Of a stretch of DNA of 64,000 nt, positions 1-8,376 are shown one piece after another. The translations under genes and the position numbers were made by a program. The notes below the pieces were generated by a model. It had not been told where the DNA came from, did not search any database, and saw only the letters and a program-made list of their open reading frames with translations. The stretch comes from Lactiplantibacillus nangangensis (GTDB taxonomy: Bacteria; Bacillota; Bacilli; Lactobacillales; Lactobacillaceae): NCBI RefSeq assembly GCF_005405065.1, contig NZ_BJDI01000002.1, forward strand, positions 124,001 through 188,000, read 5' to 3'. The first letter of the stretch is position 1. The number at the start of each line of letters is the position of its first letter.

Positions 1-945
1 GGGATCTGGAGCGGGGTTGGGGGCTTGGCCTTAATTGTTGGGCCGTCGTTGGGTGGCCTAATCGTAGCCCGGTTGACTTGGCAATGGATCTTTTGGATCA
101 ATGTGCCAATTGGTCTTTTGGCGTTAGCCCTATCATGGTTGTATTTACCTGAAAGTCACGGCAAAGTTGAACCAATTAACTTATTAGATCATGGCTTGAT
201 TATCATTGCTTCAGCGGGACTTATTTGGACCTTGTCCGCTGCGACGAGTCAGCTAGATCTGAGCCAGTTTAGTTCAGTCTTATTGATTGGGCTTGCCAGC
301 CTGGGTAGTGGTATCTGGTTTATTTGCCGTCAAGCTAAGGAAAAAATGCCAATGATCCCGCTTAGCTTTTTTCAAGAGCGTGCCTTTACGGGTGGAAATC
401 TGGCGACGGCTTGTTTATATGCGGCAATGTATGGTGTCGTCTTCTTTTTACCCCAATTTTTGCAACTTAATGGGCACGCGAATGCGTTAACTGCAGGACT
501 TGAGTTATTGCCTTGGACGGGAACTTTAGTGATTGTGGCGCCATTTTCAGGTCGGGCAGTGGATCAGTTTGGTGAACGGTGGTTGGCAATGCTGGGATTA
601 GTATTTCAAGGGCTTGGGTATTGGTTGATTGCCCTCTTCGTCCATAAAAACTATGGTTGGCTCGTGTTACCGCTAATGCTAGCGGGAGTGGGGTTATCGA
701 TGGCTGGTCCGGCGCTACAAAAGGCGGTTCTCGGTGCGGTGCCCCGTGTCGCGATTGGCAAAGCCTCTGGAATTTATAACATTTTCCGACTATTAGGTGG
801 TGCGCTGGGAACGACGCTGGCTGTCATCGTCTTTTACCAATTTCATGGGTCCGATTTTACGACTGGATTTCAAGCCACGATGCTGGCGACTGGTGCCATT
901 TCATTGTTAGGGCTGGTTGGGGCTAAAAAATTAAAACAAAACTAA
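1..945 (+). CDS. DHA2-family MFS multidrug exporter, 5' end missing
   Basis: C-terminal part of a proton-coupled drug exporter of the inner membrane; the frame is open from base 1, so the true start lies upstream of the window. The first visible residues (GGLALIVGPSLGG) fit motif C, the Gly/Pro-rich antiporter motif of transmembrane segment 5 in drug:H+ antiporters. It is followed by the W-rich segment typical of EmrB/QacA-like 14-TM proteins and about eight further hydrophobic segments. The protein ends in a short basic tail. Substrate cannot be told from sequence. A weak hairpin follows the stop. Family assignment is secure; length and start are unknown. Confidence 0.85.
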   Translation, partial: GIWSGVGGLALIVGPSLGGLIVARLTWQWIFWINVPIGLLALALSWLYLPESHGKVEPINLLDHGLIIIASAGLIWTLSAATSQLDLSQFSSVLLIGLASLGSGIWFICRQAKEKMPMIPLSFFQERAFTGGNLATACLYAAMYGVVFFLPQFLQLNGHANALTAGLELLPWTGTLVIVAPFSGRAVDQFGERWLAMLGLVFQGLGYWLIALFVHKNYGWLVLPLMLAGVGLSMAGPALQKAVLGAVPRVAIGKASGIYNIFRLLGGALGTTLAVIVFYQFHGSDFTTGFQATMLATGAISLLGLVGAKKLKQN

Positions 946-976
946 GTTGGCTGGCGTGAACGACAGCCAATTAAGG

Positions 977-1011
977 TGTGCAGGGTCAGTGCTTGGCTTT
1001 GCACATTTTTT
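977..1011 (+). terminator. weak Rho-independent terminator after the exporter
   Basis: A six-base stem (TGTGCA/TGCACA) with a 17-base loop is followed directly by a run of Ts. The stem is short, so this is a modest call. Confidence 0.4.
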
Positions 1012-1033
1012 ACGTCAATTGAGTCTAAAACAG

Positions 1034-1062
1034 GTGAAACGAACGGATGTTTGCGTTAAAAT
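1034..1062 (+). promoter_or_regulatory. candidate rarA promoter
   Basis: GTGAAA and TAAAAT separated by 17 bases, about 35 bases before the rarA start. The -35 matches four of six consensus positions and the -10 five of six. Confidence 0.4.
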
Positions 1063-1097
1063 GAAGATAGTTATCTTTTTCGAGAGTAGGCGAGTGA

Positions 1098-2435
1098 ATG
1101 CGGCAAGAATCATTATTTAATCCAGAACATGCAGCCAGCAGCCCGTTAGCTTATCGAGTTCGACCAACGACCTTAGATGGGTTTAAGGGTCAGGAACACC
1201 TGTTAGGTCCGGGTAAAATGTTGCGACAATTAATCGCTGAGGACCAATTACCCTCATTGATTTTTTGGGGACCACCGGGTGTCGGTAAGACGACGCTGGC
1301 GGAAATTATCGCGCAACAAACGAAATCACACTTTATTACGTTTAGTGCCGTCACTAGCGGTATCAAAGAAATTAGAAAAATTATGGATGAGGCCGAAGCC
1401 AATCGAGATTTTGGCGAGAAGACACTGGTCTTTATCGATGAAATTCATCGTTTCAACAAAGCCCAGCAAGATGCCTTTTTGCCGTATGTCGAACGTGGCA
1501 GTATCACGCTGATTGGCGCGACGACCGAAAATCCATCCTTTGAGATCAATGCCGCATTGTTGTCACGTTGCAAGGTGCTGGTATTAAAAGAATTGTCCAC
1601 GACGGCGCTGACGGCGGTCTTGCAAGCCGCACTGGATAATCCAAATGGCTTCCCCAAGCTAACGATTAAGTTACAGCCGGACACCTTGAAATTAATCGCT
1701 GAATTTGCCAATGGTGATGCGCGGATGGCGTTGAATACGCTTGAAATGGCCGTTTTAAACGGTGATCGTGATGGTGATACGGTGACGATTACTGAAGCTG
1801 GGCTATATCAACTGATCAATACGAAATCGTTACGTTACGATAAAAATGGTGAAGAACACTATAACGTGATTTCGGCGTTGCACAAGTCGATGCGCAATAG
1901 TGATGTGGACGCGGCGATTTATTGGCTGATGCGAATGTTAAAGGGTGGTGAAGATCCGTTATATATTGCACGCCGCTTGATTCGTTTTGCTAGTGAAGAT
2001 GTGGGCTTAGCTGATCGCCAAGCGCTACCGCTGACCGTAGCAGCGTTTCAAGCTTGTCAGCTGATCGGCATGCCCGAATGTGATGTGAATTTGACTGAAG
2101 CGGTGACTTATTTGGCCTTGGCGCCGAAATCAAACGCGCTATATATGGCGAAGGCGGCGGCGCAGGCCGATGTCAAAGCGAAAGGGAACTTGCCAGTGCC
2201 ATTGCAAATTCGGAATGCGCCCACCAAGTTGATGAAAGATTTAGGCTATGGCGATCATTATCAGTATGCGCATGATACTGCGGACAAGTTAACAGATATG
2301 ACGACCATGCCGCCAGAATTGCAGGGACAAACGTATTATCATCCCACGGATCAAGGTCAAGAAAAAGCTTGGCAACAACGCTTAGCTGCCATTAAACGGT
2401 GGCATGCGGAACATCCGCATTCGGATCAGGATTAG
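1098..2435 (+). CDS. rarA: Replication-associated recombination protein A (RarA/MgsA), AAA+ ATPase
   Basis: Clamp-loader-like AAA+ ATPase that acts at stalled replication forks and single-strand gaps. Walker A (GPPGVGKTT) is at residues 58-66, Walker B with D114-E115, sensor 1 in the GATTEN segment near 140-144, and the SRC arginine finger near R157. The C-terminal half carries the MgsA tetramerisation domain usual for the family, and 445 residues is a typical length. A GAGTAGGCGAG stretch just before ATG serves as ribosome binding site. It appears to be monocistronic, with a two-component system starting 210 bases downstream. Confidence 0.95.
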   Translation: MRQESLFNPEHAASSPLAYRVRPTTLDGFKGQEHLLGPGKMLRQLIAEDQLPSLIFWGPPGVGKTTLAEIIAQQTKSHFITFSAVTSGIKEIRKIMDEAEANRDFGEKTLVFIDEIHRFNKAQQDAFLPYVERGSITLIGATTENPSFEINAALLSRCKVLVLKELSTTALTAVLQAALDNPNGFPKLTIKLQPDTLKLIAEFANGDARMALNTLEMAVLNGDRDGDTVTITEAGLYQLINTKSLRYDKNGEEHYNVISALHKSMRNSDVDAAIYWLMRMLKGGEDPLYIARRLIRFASEDVGLADRQALPLTVAAFQACQLIGMPECDVNLTEAVTYLALAPKSNALYMAKAAAQADVKAKGNLPVPLQIRNAPTKLMKDLGYGDHYQYAHDTADKLTDMTTMPPELQGQTYYHPTDQGQEKAWQQRLAAIKRWHAEHPHSDQD

Positions 2436-2529
2436 CCGTCATCGAACCGAACTTCAAAATTGCAATCACGGTAAAACCGGCTAAAATGAGAGCTAAATGA
2501 AGGCTTGGCAAAATTTCAGGTGTAGGAAA

Positions 2530-2568
2530 TTTACCGTATTCATGGTAAAATAACATGTTGTACATGTT
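2530..2568. repeat. two adjacent inverted repeats upstream of the response regulator
   Basis: TTTACC-8 nt-GGTAAA (2530-2549) is followed by AACATG-TTGTA-CATGTT (2552-2568). They lie 80-115 bases upstream of the response regulator start and could be operators, possibly for autoregulation. No confident promoter could be placed beside them, so the role is inference. Confidence 0.4.
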
Positions 2569-2645
2569 TGTTGAGCGTATTTCTCATTAAACACGGCGTC
2601 GCACGATTGCTAGATAAGTTGAATATTAGGAGTGACTAAAAGTAA

Positions 2646-3332
2646 ATGAGTCGAATATTAATTATTGAGGACGAAAAAAATCTCGCTCGGTTTGTCGAAC
2701 TGGAATTAAAGCATGAAGGTTACGACATTCAGGTTGAGTACAATGGCCGTAAGGGTTTGGACGCAGCGTTGGGTGAAGATTTTGATGCGATCCTTCTAGA
2801 CTTAATGTTACCCGAATTAAACGGGTTGGAAGTTTGTCGGCGGGTGCGGGAAGTTAAAAACACCCCAATCATTATGATGACAGCCAGAGATTCCGTGATT
2901 GACCGCGTTTCTGGTTTAGATCATGGGGCCGACGATTATATCGTCAAGCCATTTGCCATTGAAGAATTGTTGGCACGTTTACGGGCGTTGCTACGACGGA
3001 TCGATTTGGAAAGTGAACAACAAAATACGAAGCAAACCACTGTCACTTATAAAGATTTAACGATTGAAAAAGAAAACTTAGTCGTTAAGCGCGGTGATGA
3101 AGTCATCAACTTAACGAAGCGGGAATACGAATTATTATTGACCTTAATGGAAAATATTAATGTCGTCTTAGCGCGTGATGTTTTATTAAATAAAGTTTGG
3201 GGTTATGAATCCGAAGTTGAAACTAACGTGGTCGATGTCTATATCCGTTATTTACGGAACAAGATCGACCGTCCGGGTGAAAAGAGCTACATCCAAACTG
3301 TTCGTGGGACTGGATACGTGATTCGGTCGTAA
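2646..3332 (+). CDS. arlR: OmpR/PhoB-family response regulator, ArlR-like
   Basis: DNA-binding half of a two-component system. The N-terminal receiver has the acidic pair E8-D9, phospho-acceptor D52, switch T79 and K101. A winged-helix domain from about residue 130 to the end carries the NVVDVYIRYLRNKID recognition segment and the terminal RGTGYVIR wing. At 228 residues it has normal family length. Its stop overlaps the kinase start (TAATG), so the two are translationally coupled. Sequence flavour and partner architecture resemble Staphylococcus/Lactococcus ArlR; the regulon is not evident from the sequence. The function as an OmpR regulator is secure, the ArlR name less so. Confidence 0.9.
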   Translation: MSRILIIEDEKNLARFVELELKHEGYDIQVEYNGRKGLDAALGEDFDAILLDLMLPELNGLEVCRRVREVKNTPIIMMTARDSVIDRVSGLDHGADDYIVKPFAIEELLARLRALLRRIDLESEQQNTKQTTVTYKDLTIEKENLVVKRGDEVINLTKREYELLLTLMENINVVLARDVLLNKVWGYESEVETNVVDVYIRYLRNKIDRPGEKSYIQTVRGTGYVIRS

Positions 3333-4981
3333 TGACTGACGAAAATCAAACGAGCACAACGCAACATAAACGTTGGTCGTTGAAATGGAAATGGGCGCTC
3401 GGGACCGCAATTGGGACCGCGCTCATTTTTATTTGCTTTTCATTGCTGGTTTATAAGAGCTTCACGAACCTCTTGATCCGGCAAGAACAGCGCGATGTTG
3501 CCAGTGCGGTCTCAACCATTCAACAGTCGTTACGGACGGAGTCGAAAGGGTTGACGATTAAATCGGTAGCAGCCAAACTTCAACCGGAGGCCAACATTGA
3601 ACCGGCTGATGGCATGGAGTCACGTAAGCATGGGGCGTTACAGACGACGATTTTCTCTGATTCAGAATTGACCGCCTTATCGCGAACCAACTTAGCAGTT
3701 ACGGTCTACGATCCAGAAGGCATTACGTTATATATTTCGCGGAAAGATTCACACGAATTCAAGAAGAATGCCAGTCGCACGATTCAAATGATTGGTCATG
3801 GAAGTGATTCGGAGTTAGTGGGACGGGCGCCAATTCATGCGGCCACTAACCATAAACTCATCGGTTATGCCCAAGTGACGGATAGTTTGGCTGATTACCA
3901 TAATACGACTCACAATTTGATGTGGATCTTTATTGTGATGACCTTGATTGCGATTTTTGGTGCCACGTTATTAGGTTACTTTTTAGCAGCATTCTTACTG
4001 CGGCCGATGAAAAAAATTACGAAAACAATCAATGCGGTCAACGCTGATCCACAAACAGATTCGCGGGTGCCGGATTTAAATCGTAATGACGAATTATCAG
4101 ATTTAGCGGTGCTGTTCAATGATATGCTGGATCAAATGCAGCGTTATATCACGCAGCAACAACAGTTCGTCGAAGATGTTTCGCATGAATTACGGACACC
4201 AGTCGCCATTATCCAAGGTCATATGGAGTTGTTGAATCGCTGGGGCAAAGATGATCCACAAGTTCTAGCGGAATCGTTGTCGGCTAGTTTGTCAGAAACC
4301 CAACGCATGCAGAGCTTGGTCCAAGAAATGTTGGACCTATCGCGAGCGGAACAATTGGAAATCAACTTTAGTCATGAAACGACTGATATTCAAAAGTTAG
4401 TCACGCAGGCGTTCAATGACTTTAAAATGATTCATCCGGACTTTACGTTCACGTTTGATGATGATGTCAAAAAGCCGGTCTACGCGCAAATTTACCGCAA
4501 CCATCTCGAACAGATCTTGATTATTCTGTTAGATAATGCGGTGAAGTATTCGACAAAACGTCAAGAGATTCACTTGTCTTTGTCGACCGATATTCGTTAC
4601 ATCGAAGTAGCGGTACAAGATTTTGGTGAAGGCATTTCGAAGGATAATCTGGACCGCGTCTTTAATCGGTTCTATCGGGTCGATAAAGCTCGGAGTCGGG
4701 ATAAAGGCGGTAATGGGCTTGGGTTGTCAATTGCGCAACGGTTAGTCGAAGGCTACCACGGGCACATCAGTGTCGAGTCAGTTGTTGGACAAGGGTCAAT
4801 TTTCCGTTTCCAATTACCAATTTTGAAGGATCCTAAACTACTGGCACAAGCCGAGGCGAATACAGATGCTGTTGAAAAGATTGCAAAATCCGAACTACCC
4901 GCTGGCATTCGACCAGCTGTCAAAGATCCAGAGGAAGCCCCATTGGATGATCATGAGCACGACTCAAATTTAGAAAAATAA
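3332..4981 (+). CDS. arlS: Sensor histidine kinase, ArlS-like
   Basis: Membrane-bound partner of the preceding regulator. Transmembrane segments lie at about residues 20-42 and 197-221 and enclose a roughly 150-residue extracellular sensor region. A HAMP linker (about 222-275) leads to the dimerisation helix with phospho-acceptor H285 in VSHELRTP. The N box (LLDNAVKYS), G1 (DFGEGIS) and G2 (NGLGLS) ATP-binding motifs follow. An acidic 50-residue tail extends beyond the kinase core and is unusual. A strong terminator follows, so the operon is two genes. Confidence 0.9.
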   Translation: MTDENQTSTTQHKRWSLKWKWALGTAIGTALIFICFSLLVYKSFTNLLIRQEQRDVASAVSTIQQSLRTESKGLTIKSVAAKLQPEANIEPADGMESRKHGALQTTIFSDSELTALSRTNLAVTVYDPEGITLYISRKDSHEFKKNASRTIQMIGHGSDSELVGRAPIHAATNHKLIGYAQVTDSLADYHNTTHNLMWIFIVMTLIAIFGATLLGYFLAAFLLRPMKKITKTINAVNADPQTDSRVPDLNRNDELSDLAVLFNDMLDQMQRYITQQQQFVEDVSHELRTPVAIIQGHMELLNRWGKDDPQVLAESLSASLSETQRMQSLVQEMLDLSRAEQLEINFSHETTDIQKLVTQAFNDFKMIHPDFTFTFDDDVKKPVYAQIYRNHLEQILIILLDNAVKYSTKRQEIHLSLSTDIRYIEVAVQDFGEGISKDNLDRVFNRFYRVDKARSRDKGGNGLGLSIAQRLVEGYHGHISVESVVGQGSIFRFQLPILKDPKLLAQAEANTDAVEKIAKSELPAGIRPAVKDPEEAPLDDHEHDSNLEK

Positions 4982-4986
4982 CTTAA

Positions 4987-5019
4987 AAAGGCGCCTGCAA
5001 GTTAATTGTGGGCGTCTTT
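4987..5019 (+). terminator. Rho-independent terminator after arlS
   Basis: A 14-base-pair stem with three G-U pairs and a five-base loop (GTTAA), ending in a short T-rich stretch. Confidence 0.7.
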
Positions 5020-5049
5020 AGTTTAATGGCATTAAAATACTTGCGACGG

Positions 5050-5078
5050 TTTTCACAAGTCGGAAAGACTGTTATAGT
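5050..5078 (+). promoter_or_regulatory. promoter of the prenyltransferase gene
   Basis: TTTTCA, 17 bases, then TATAGT preceded by TG one base upstream (extended -10). It sits 36 bases before the start codon. Confidence 0.55.
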
Positions 5079-5114
5079 GGAAGAGCAGTAATTATTATTC
5101 GGGGGGCGTAACAG

Positions 5115-6080
5115 TTGTCGAACGAAACAACTTATCGGCCAATGACTTTCAAGATCTTTTTGCAATTCATTCGGCTGAATGCGAAAACGGCCAGTGTCGT
5201 GCCGTATTTCATTGGTATTTTATTTTCAATCTATTATTTTCACGCATTTAACTGGGTCAATTCACTGATCTATTTAATTGCACAGGTGTCGATTGCCTTA
5301 TTCGTGACTGGCTTCAACAATGTCCAAGATTATTTTCTCGCAGTCGATCTGCATTATCGGGATACTTATAACATTATCGGACGTGAGCATTTATCACCGA
5401 AGCGGTCATTACGCTTGGTCTTAGTTATGCTCGCGACGGCGATTATTTTAGGCATCGTGCTCGTTTTCAAAACGAATCTGCTCTTATTATTCATGGGTGC
5501 GGCGGCAATCGGGGTCGCAATCTTTTATACCTATGGGCCGGTGCCATTTTCACGCTTCCCATTAGGTGAATTGTTGTCAGGGACGGTTGAAGGCTTCGGG
5601 GTCTTCTTCCTGGCAGTTTATATGAATGTGGCAACGCCAGTATTGATGGGGTTCACCTTCAATTGGCCACATTTTGCAGTGGTTGGTAATTTGCAAAACA
5701 TCTTAGTCATGATGTTAGTCGGCTTGCCAAACATTTTCTTGGTCTCTAATATTATGCTAGCCGACAATATTTGTGATTTAGAACAAGATATCCGCAATAA
5801 ACGCTATACGGTGCCATATTATATTGGTAAACCGCGCGCATTAAAGACCTACGACATCTTAGCCTTGTTAGGTTATTTGCCGGTACTTATCAGCGTGGTA
5901 CTACAGTTGTTGCCAATCTATCAATTACTAGTTTTATTAGTGTTACCGAAGATTCTTAAAAACATTAAAGCTTTTAACGCCGTCCAAATTAAAGAAACGA
6001 CCTTTAATACAGCCCCACAAAACTTGATGCTTTTTCAAGGGATGCAGTTATTAGGGTTGATTATTGGTATTATTTTTTAA
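5115..6080 (+). CDS. menA: UbiA-family prenyltransferase, MenA-like
   Basis: Polytopic membrane enzyme of the UbiA superfamily, probably attaching a polyprenyl chain to 1,4-dihydroxy-2-naphthoate in (demethyl)menaquinone synthesis. The first Asp-rich motif reads NNVQDYFLAVD, with the same spacing as MenA NDxxDxxxxxD. The second (DNICDLEQD followed by NKRYT) matches the MenA NNIRDLEED region. About eight hydrophobic segments are visible in 321 residues. The start is TTG, nine bases after GGGGGG. No other quinone genes are in the window, which fits lactobacilli that use imported naphthoate precursors. Another aromatic acceptor is possible. Confidence 0.8.
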   Translation: MSNETTYRPMTFKIFLQFIRLNAKTASVVPYFIGILFSIYYFHAFNWVNSLIYLIAQVSIALFVTGFNNVQDYFLAVDLHYRDTYNIIGREHLSPKRSLRLVLVMLATAIILGIVLVFKTNLLLLFMGAAAIGVAIFYTYGPVPFSRFPLGELLSGTVEGFGVFFLAVYMNVATPVLMGFTFNWPHFAVVGNLQNILVMMLVGLPNIFLVSNIMLADNICDLEQDIRNKRYTVPYYIGKPRALKTYDILALLGYLPVLISVVLQLLPIYQLLVLLVLPKILKNIKAFNAVQIKETTFNTAPQNLMLFQGMQLLGLIIGIIF

Positions 6081-6084
6081 TCAA

Positions 6085-6114
6085 TGAAAACGTCCAGTAA
6101 TGGGCGCTTTTTTA
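6085..6114. terminator. bidirectional terminator between convergent genes
   Basis: CGTCCA/TGGGCG stem with a four-base loop, flanked by AAAA on the left and six Ts on the right. It also covers the stop codon of the opposing MFS gene, so it can serve both. Confidence 0.7.
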
Positions 6115-7332
6115 GTGTCTGAGGGCGCTGGCTGCCCAGAGCCATAACATGATGATGCCGGTGAGACCGACTGCAACTGCAAAGGCCAGTTGCGGTCCGA
6201 TGAGATTATAGAGCAGCACAAGACCGACACTGCCCGCGGGTGCGCCGATCGTGACGGTTGTGCTGACCAGACCAAGCACGGTCCCAGTCAGGTTCGGTGC
6301 AACGGTAGTCGTGAATAAAGCGTACATTTTTGAATCTAACTTACCACTGCAAAAAGCGGTGACAAATTGGGTTACCAGGATCAACCAGATATTTGGCAGT
6401 AACAATAAGCCTAGGTAAATACTACCGATGGCAATAGTGGTAATTAAAGTCAGTTTGGTAAAGCTTAATTGGTCCAGCCAGGTGTGACGTGAGACACCAC
6501 CAAGGACGCTGCCTACTACGAAAACGAGGTTTGTGAGCAAGATTGCGGTGGCATATGGCAGTCCGAACTTGGAAGCGGCAGTGATAAAGTACAAATTTAA
6601 GACAGTATCCACACTCATCGCTAAGATATTGAGCAACATGATAATTCCTAAAAAGCTGATAGCTGGTAACTTGGTGGCTTGTTCGATGGCACTTTTAGCC
6701 AGTTGCCAGATTGTGTTTAAATTTGGCTGCTTGATTGTGGCAACGCGGGTCATAATTGTCGAATGGCCAATAAACAGACAGGCCGTAGCGATCAAAAAGG
6801 TGGCACCGTTAATCACTGCAGCCAAGGCGTAGTTATGAGTCGTTGCGATGATTAGGACGCCGAGGCTTTGACCAACTGGGGCCATGAGGGTACCAACACT
6901 TTGGTTAATCCCAAAGGCCTGCTGGCGATCTGCTGCGACTAGTCGTGTTTGGACGATAACATTGAACAAACTGCTACCATAATTGCCAAGTAATGTGGCG
7001 AGGACATTCAGGCTGACAACCACGGCAAAACTGAAAATCGTTTGCTGGTTAATGACGAGTGCAAGGCCGAAATACATAAACGCTTGGCCAATTTTAGTGC
7101 CAATCAACCAGGTTGCCTTGGCGGTCGTTCGATCTGCTAAATCACCCATGACAACGTTCAGGGCATACGGGGAGACCGTTGCGATTGAAACAATTGAGAC
7201 GAATAGCTTGGGTTGCATGTAGCCTTTGGCATAGGTAAGTAAAATAATATTAAATAGACTCATCCCGAGCGTGGCAAAGCAATTCGCACTCGCTAGGGTT
7301 TGTAAGGTGTGGTTTTTAAGAATTGTTAACAT
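6112..7332 (-). CDS. MFS transporter, divergent from an Rgg-type regulator
   Basis: Twelve-segment major facilitator protein of the DHA/macrolide-efflux type, 406 residues. The region between segments 2 and 3 carries GDLADRTT, a variant of the MFS loop motif. A longer reading frame begins at 7365, but its ATG overlaps a TATAAT -10 box on the same strand. A GGTGA ribosome binding site precedes the ATG at 7332, so I take 7332 as the start (MLTILKN). The gene diverges from the regulator at 7434, and that regulator probably controls it. Substrate unknown; peptide or drug efflux is inference from context. Confidence 0.85.
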   Translation of the reverse strand: MLTILKNHTLQTLASANCFATLGMSLFNIILLTYAKGYMQPKLFVSIVSIATVSPYALNVVMGDLADRTTAKATWLIGTKIGQAFMYFGLALVINQQTIFSFAVVVSLNVLATLLGNYGSSLFNVIVQTRLVAADRQQAFGINQSVGTLMAPVGQSLGVLIIATTHNYALAAVINGATFLIATACLFIGHSTIMTRVATIKQPNLNTIWQLAKSAIEQATKLPAISFLGIIMLLNILAMSVDTVLNLYFITAASKFGLPYATAILLTNLVFVVGSVLGGVSRHTWLDQLSFTKLTLITTIAIGSIYLGLLLLPNIWLILVTQFVTAFCSGKLDSKMYALFTTTVAPNLTGTVLGLVSTTVTIGAPAGSVGLVLLYNLIGPQLAFAVAVGLTGIIMLWLWAASALRH

Positions 7333-7363
7333 GGTAGTCACCGTCTTTCTCGTTGATAATGGC

Positions 7364-7392
7364 ATTATAGCCGGCGGCAGTGTATGATGAAC
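7364..7392 (-). promoter_or_regulatory. promoter of the divergent MFS gene
   Basis: Consensus TATAAT on the minus strand (7364-7369) with a weak -35 (GTTCAT) 17 bases upstream. The palindrome at 7402-7417 lies just upstream of it. Confidence 0.6.
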
Positions 7393-7401
7393 GTTAAATT
7401 A

Positions 7402-7417
7402 GTGGCATATATGCCAC
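7402..7417. promoter_or_regulatory. perfect 16-bp palindrome, likely operator
   Basis: GTGGCATATATGCCAC is its own reverse complement. It lies in the 101-base gap between the MFS and regulator starts, 17 bases before the regulator ATG, where a dimeric regulator could control both. Confidence 0.65.
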
Positions 7418-7433
7418 ATAAGGATGTGAGTGC

Positions 7434-8327
7434 ATGACGGATGGTTTAGGTGTCACGATCAAGCAATTACGATTGGCTAAAGGACTGACGCAAGCTGCTG
7501 TATATAGCGGGATCGTTTCACGGTCGTTTGCCAGTCGCTTCGAAAGTGGTCACCACGATATTAGTGCGAGTAAATTATTTGAAGTTTTAGATAATCTAGC
7601 GGTTTCGGTGGATGAGTTCCGCTTTATCCATCAGCACTATCAGCCGTCACCGCTGGATCAAGCATTGAGTCAGGCAAATCGCTATTATGAAGCGCAAAAC
7701 TTTCCCGCGCTTAGTCAGTGGATCAAGTCGCACGCTAAGAGTCCGCGGGCTTATGACCGGTTGGTGGCGAGTTATATGCAGATCAAGTTGTTGAGTTTTG
7801 ACCGTGCCCAATTTGCGATGACCGCCGCGGTGCGACCGGCAGTGCAACATTTGCAGCAAACACCGATGTGGACTTTGCAGGAGTTAAAGTTTGCGAACGT
7901 CTTGGTGCCGCTGAGCATGCATGACGAAGGTCTGACGGGTGTCACGGCACTAATGACTAAGATGGTGCTTAATTGTCAGCGGTATTGCACGCCTTGGGGT
8001 GATCCATTCAGGGTTTTAGGCGAGTTGCTCGCGTTTTACGGCACGGTTTTTCAAGTCTTGTTAAGTGGTCAAGCGTTTGATCAAGCCCGCCAGTTGCGGC
8101 CCAAGTTACTCGCAATTGCACCGGCTGAACTAGATTGGGATGGACGGCTGACGCAGCAAGTCTGGCTGGCATTATGGGAATGTTATTTTGGTGATTGGCA
8201 GGCTGGACAAGACACGCTGAGTGAAATCATGGCGATTGAAAAGCAACAGCGGCCATTCTTGGATAACAACTTGCGTTCAATTATTCAAGTTAGAACAGCG
8301 GAAGCCCAGCGGTATCGGAAAAGGTAA
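7434..8327 (+). CDS. Rgg/GadR/MutR-family transcriptional regulator
   Basis: A 297-residue protein with an N-terminal XRE-type helix-turn-helix (about residues 8-60, including SRSFASRFESGHHDIS). A long helical C-terminal domain of the TPR-like kind found in Rgg regulators follows. Rgg proteins usually sense short peptides through this domain; I found no short hydrophobic peptide gene beside it, so the signal is unknown. AAGGATGTGAG precedes the ATG. It probably regulates the divergent MFS gene, and itself, through the palindrome in the gap. A terminator shared with yidC follows. Confidence 0.85.
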   Translation: MTDGLGVTIKQLRLAKGLTQAAVYSGIVSRSFASRFESGHHDISASKLFEVLDNLAVSVDEFRFIHQHYQPSPLDQALSQANRYYEAQNFPALSQWIKSHAKSPRAYDRLVASYMQIKLLSFDRAQFAMTAAVRPAVQHLQQTPMWTLQELKFANVLVPLSMHDEGLTGVTALMTKMVLNCQRYCTPWGDPFRVLGELLAFYGTVFQVLLSGQAFDQARQLRPKLLAIAPAELDWDGRLTQQVWLALWECYFGDWQAGQDTLSEIMAIEKQQRPFLDNNLRSIIQVRTAEAQRYRKR

Positions 8328-8329
8328 AC

Positions 8330-8366
8330 AAAAAAGTCACCCGCCAAATTAGCGAGTGACTTTTTT
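8330..8366. terminator. bidirectional terminator
   Basis: A 14-base stem with one mismatch (AAAAAGTCACCCGC against GCGAGTGACTTTTT), with T-runs on both strands. It lies between the converging regulator and yidC. Confidence 0.85.
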
Positions 8367-8376
8367 AAATGATCAA

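Noticed and set aside
6081-6120. cre-like sequence TGAAAACGTCC
   Set aside because: Fails the conserved right half of the consensus and is part of a terminator stem.
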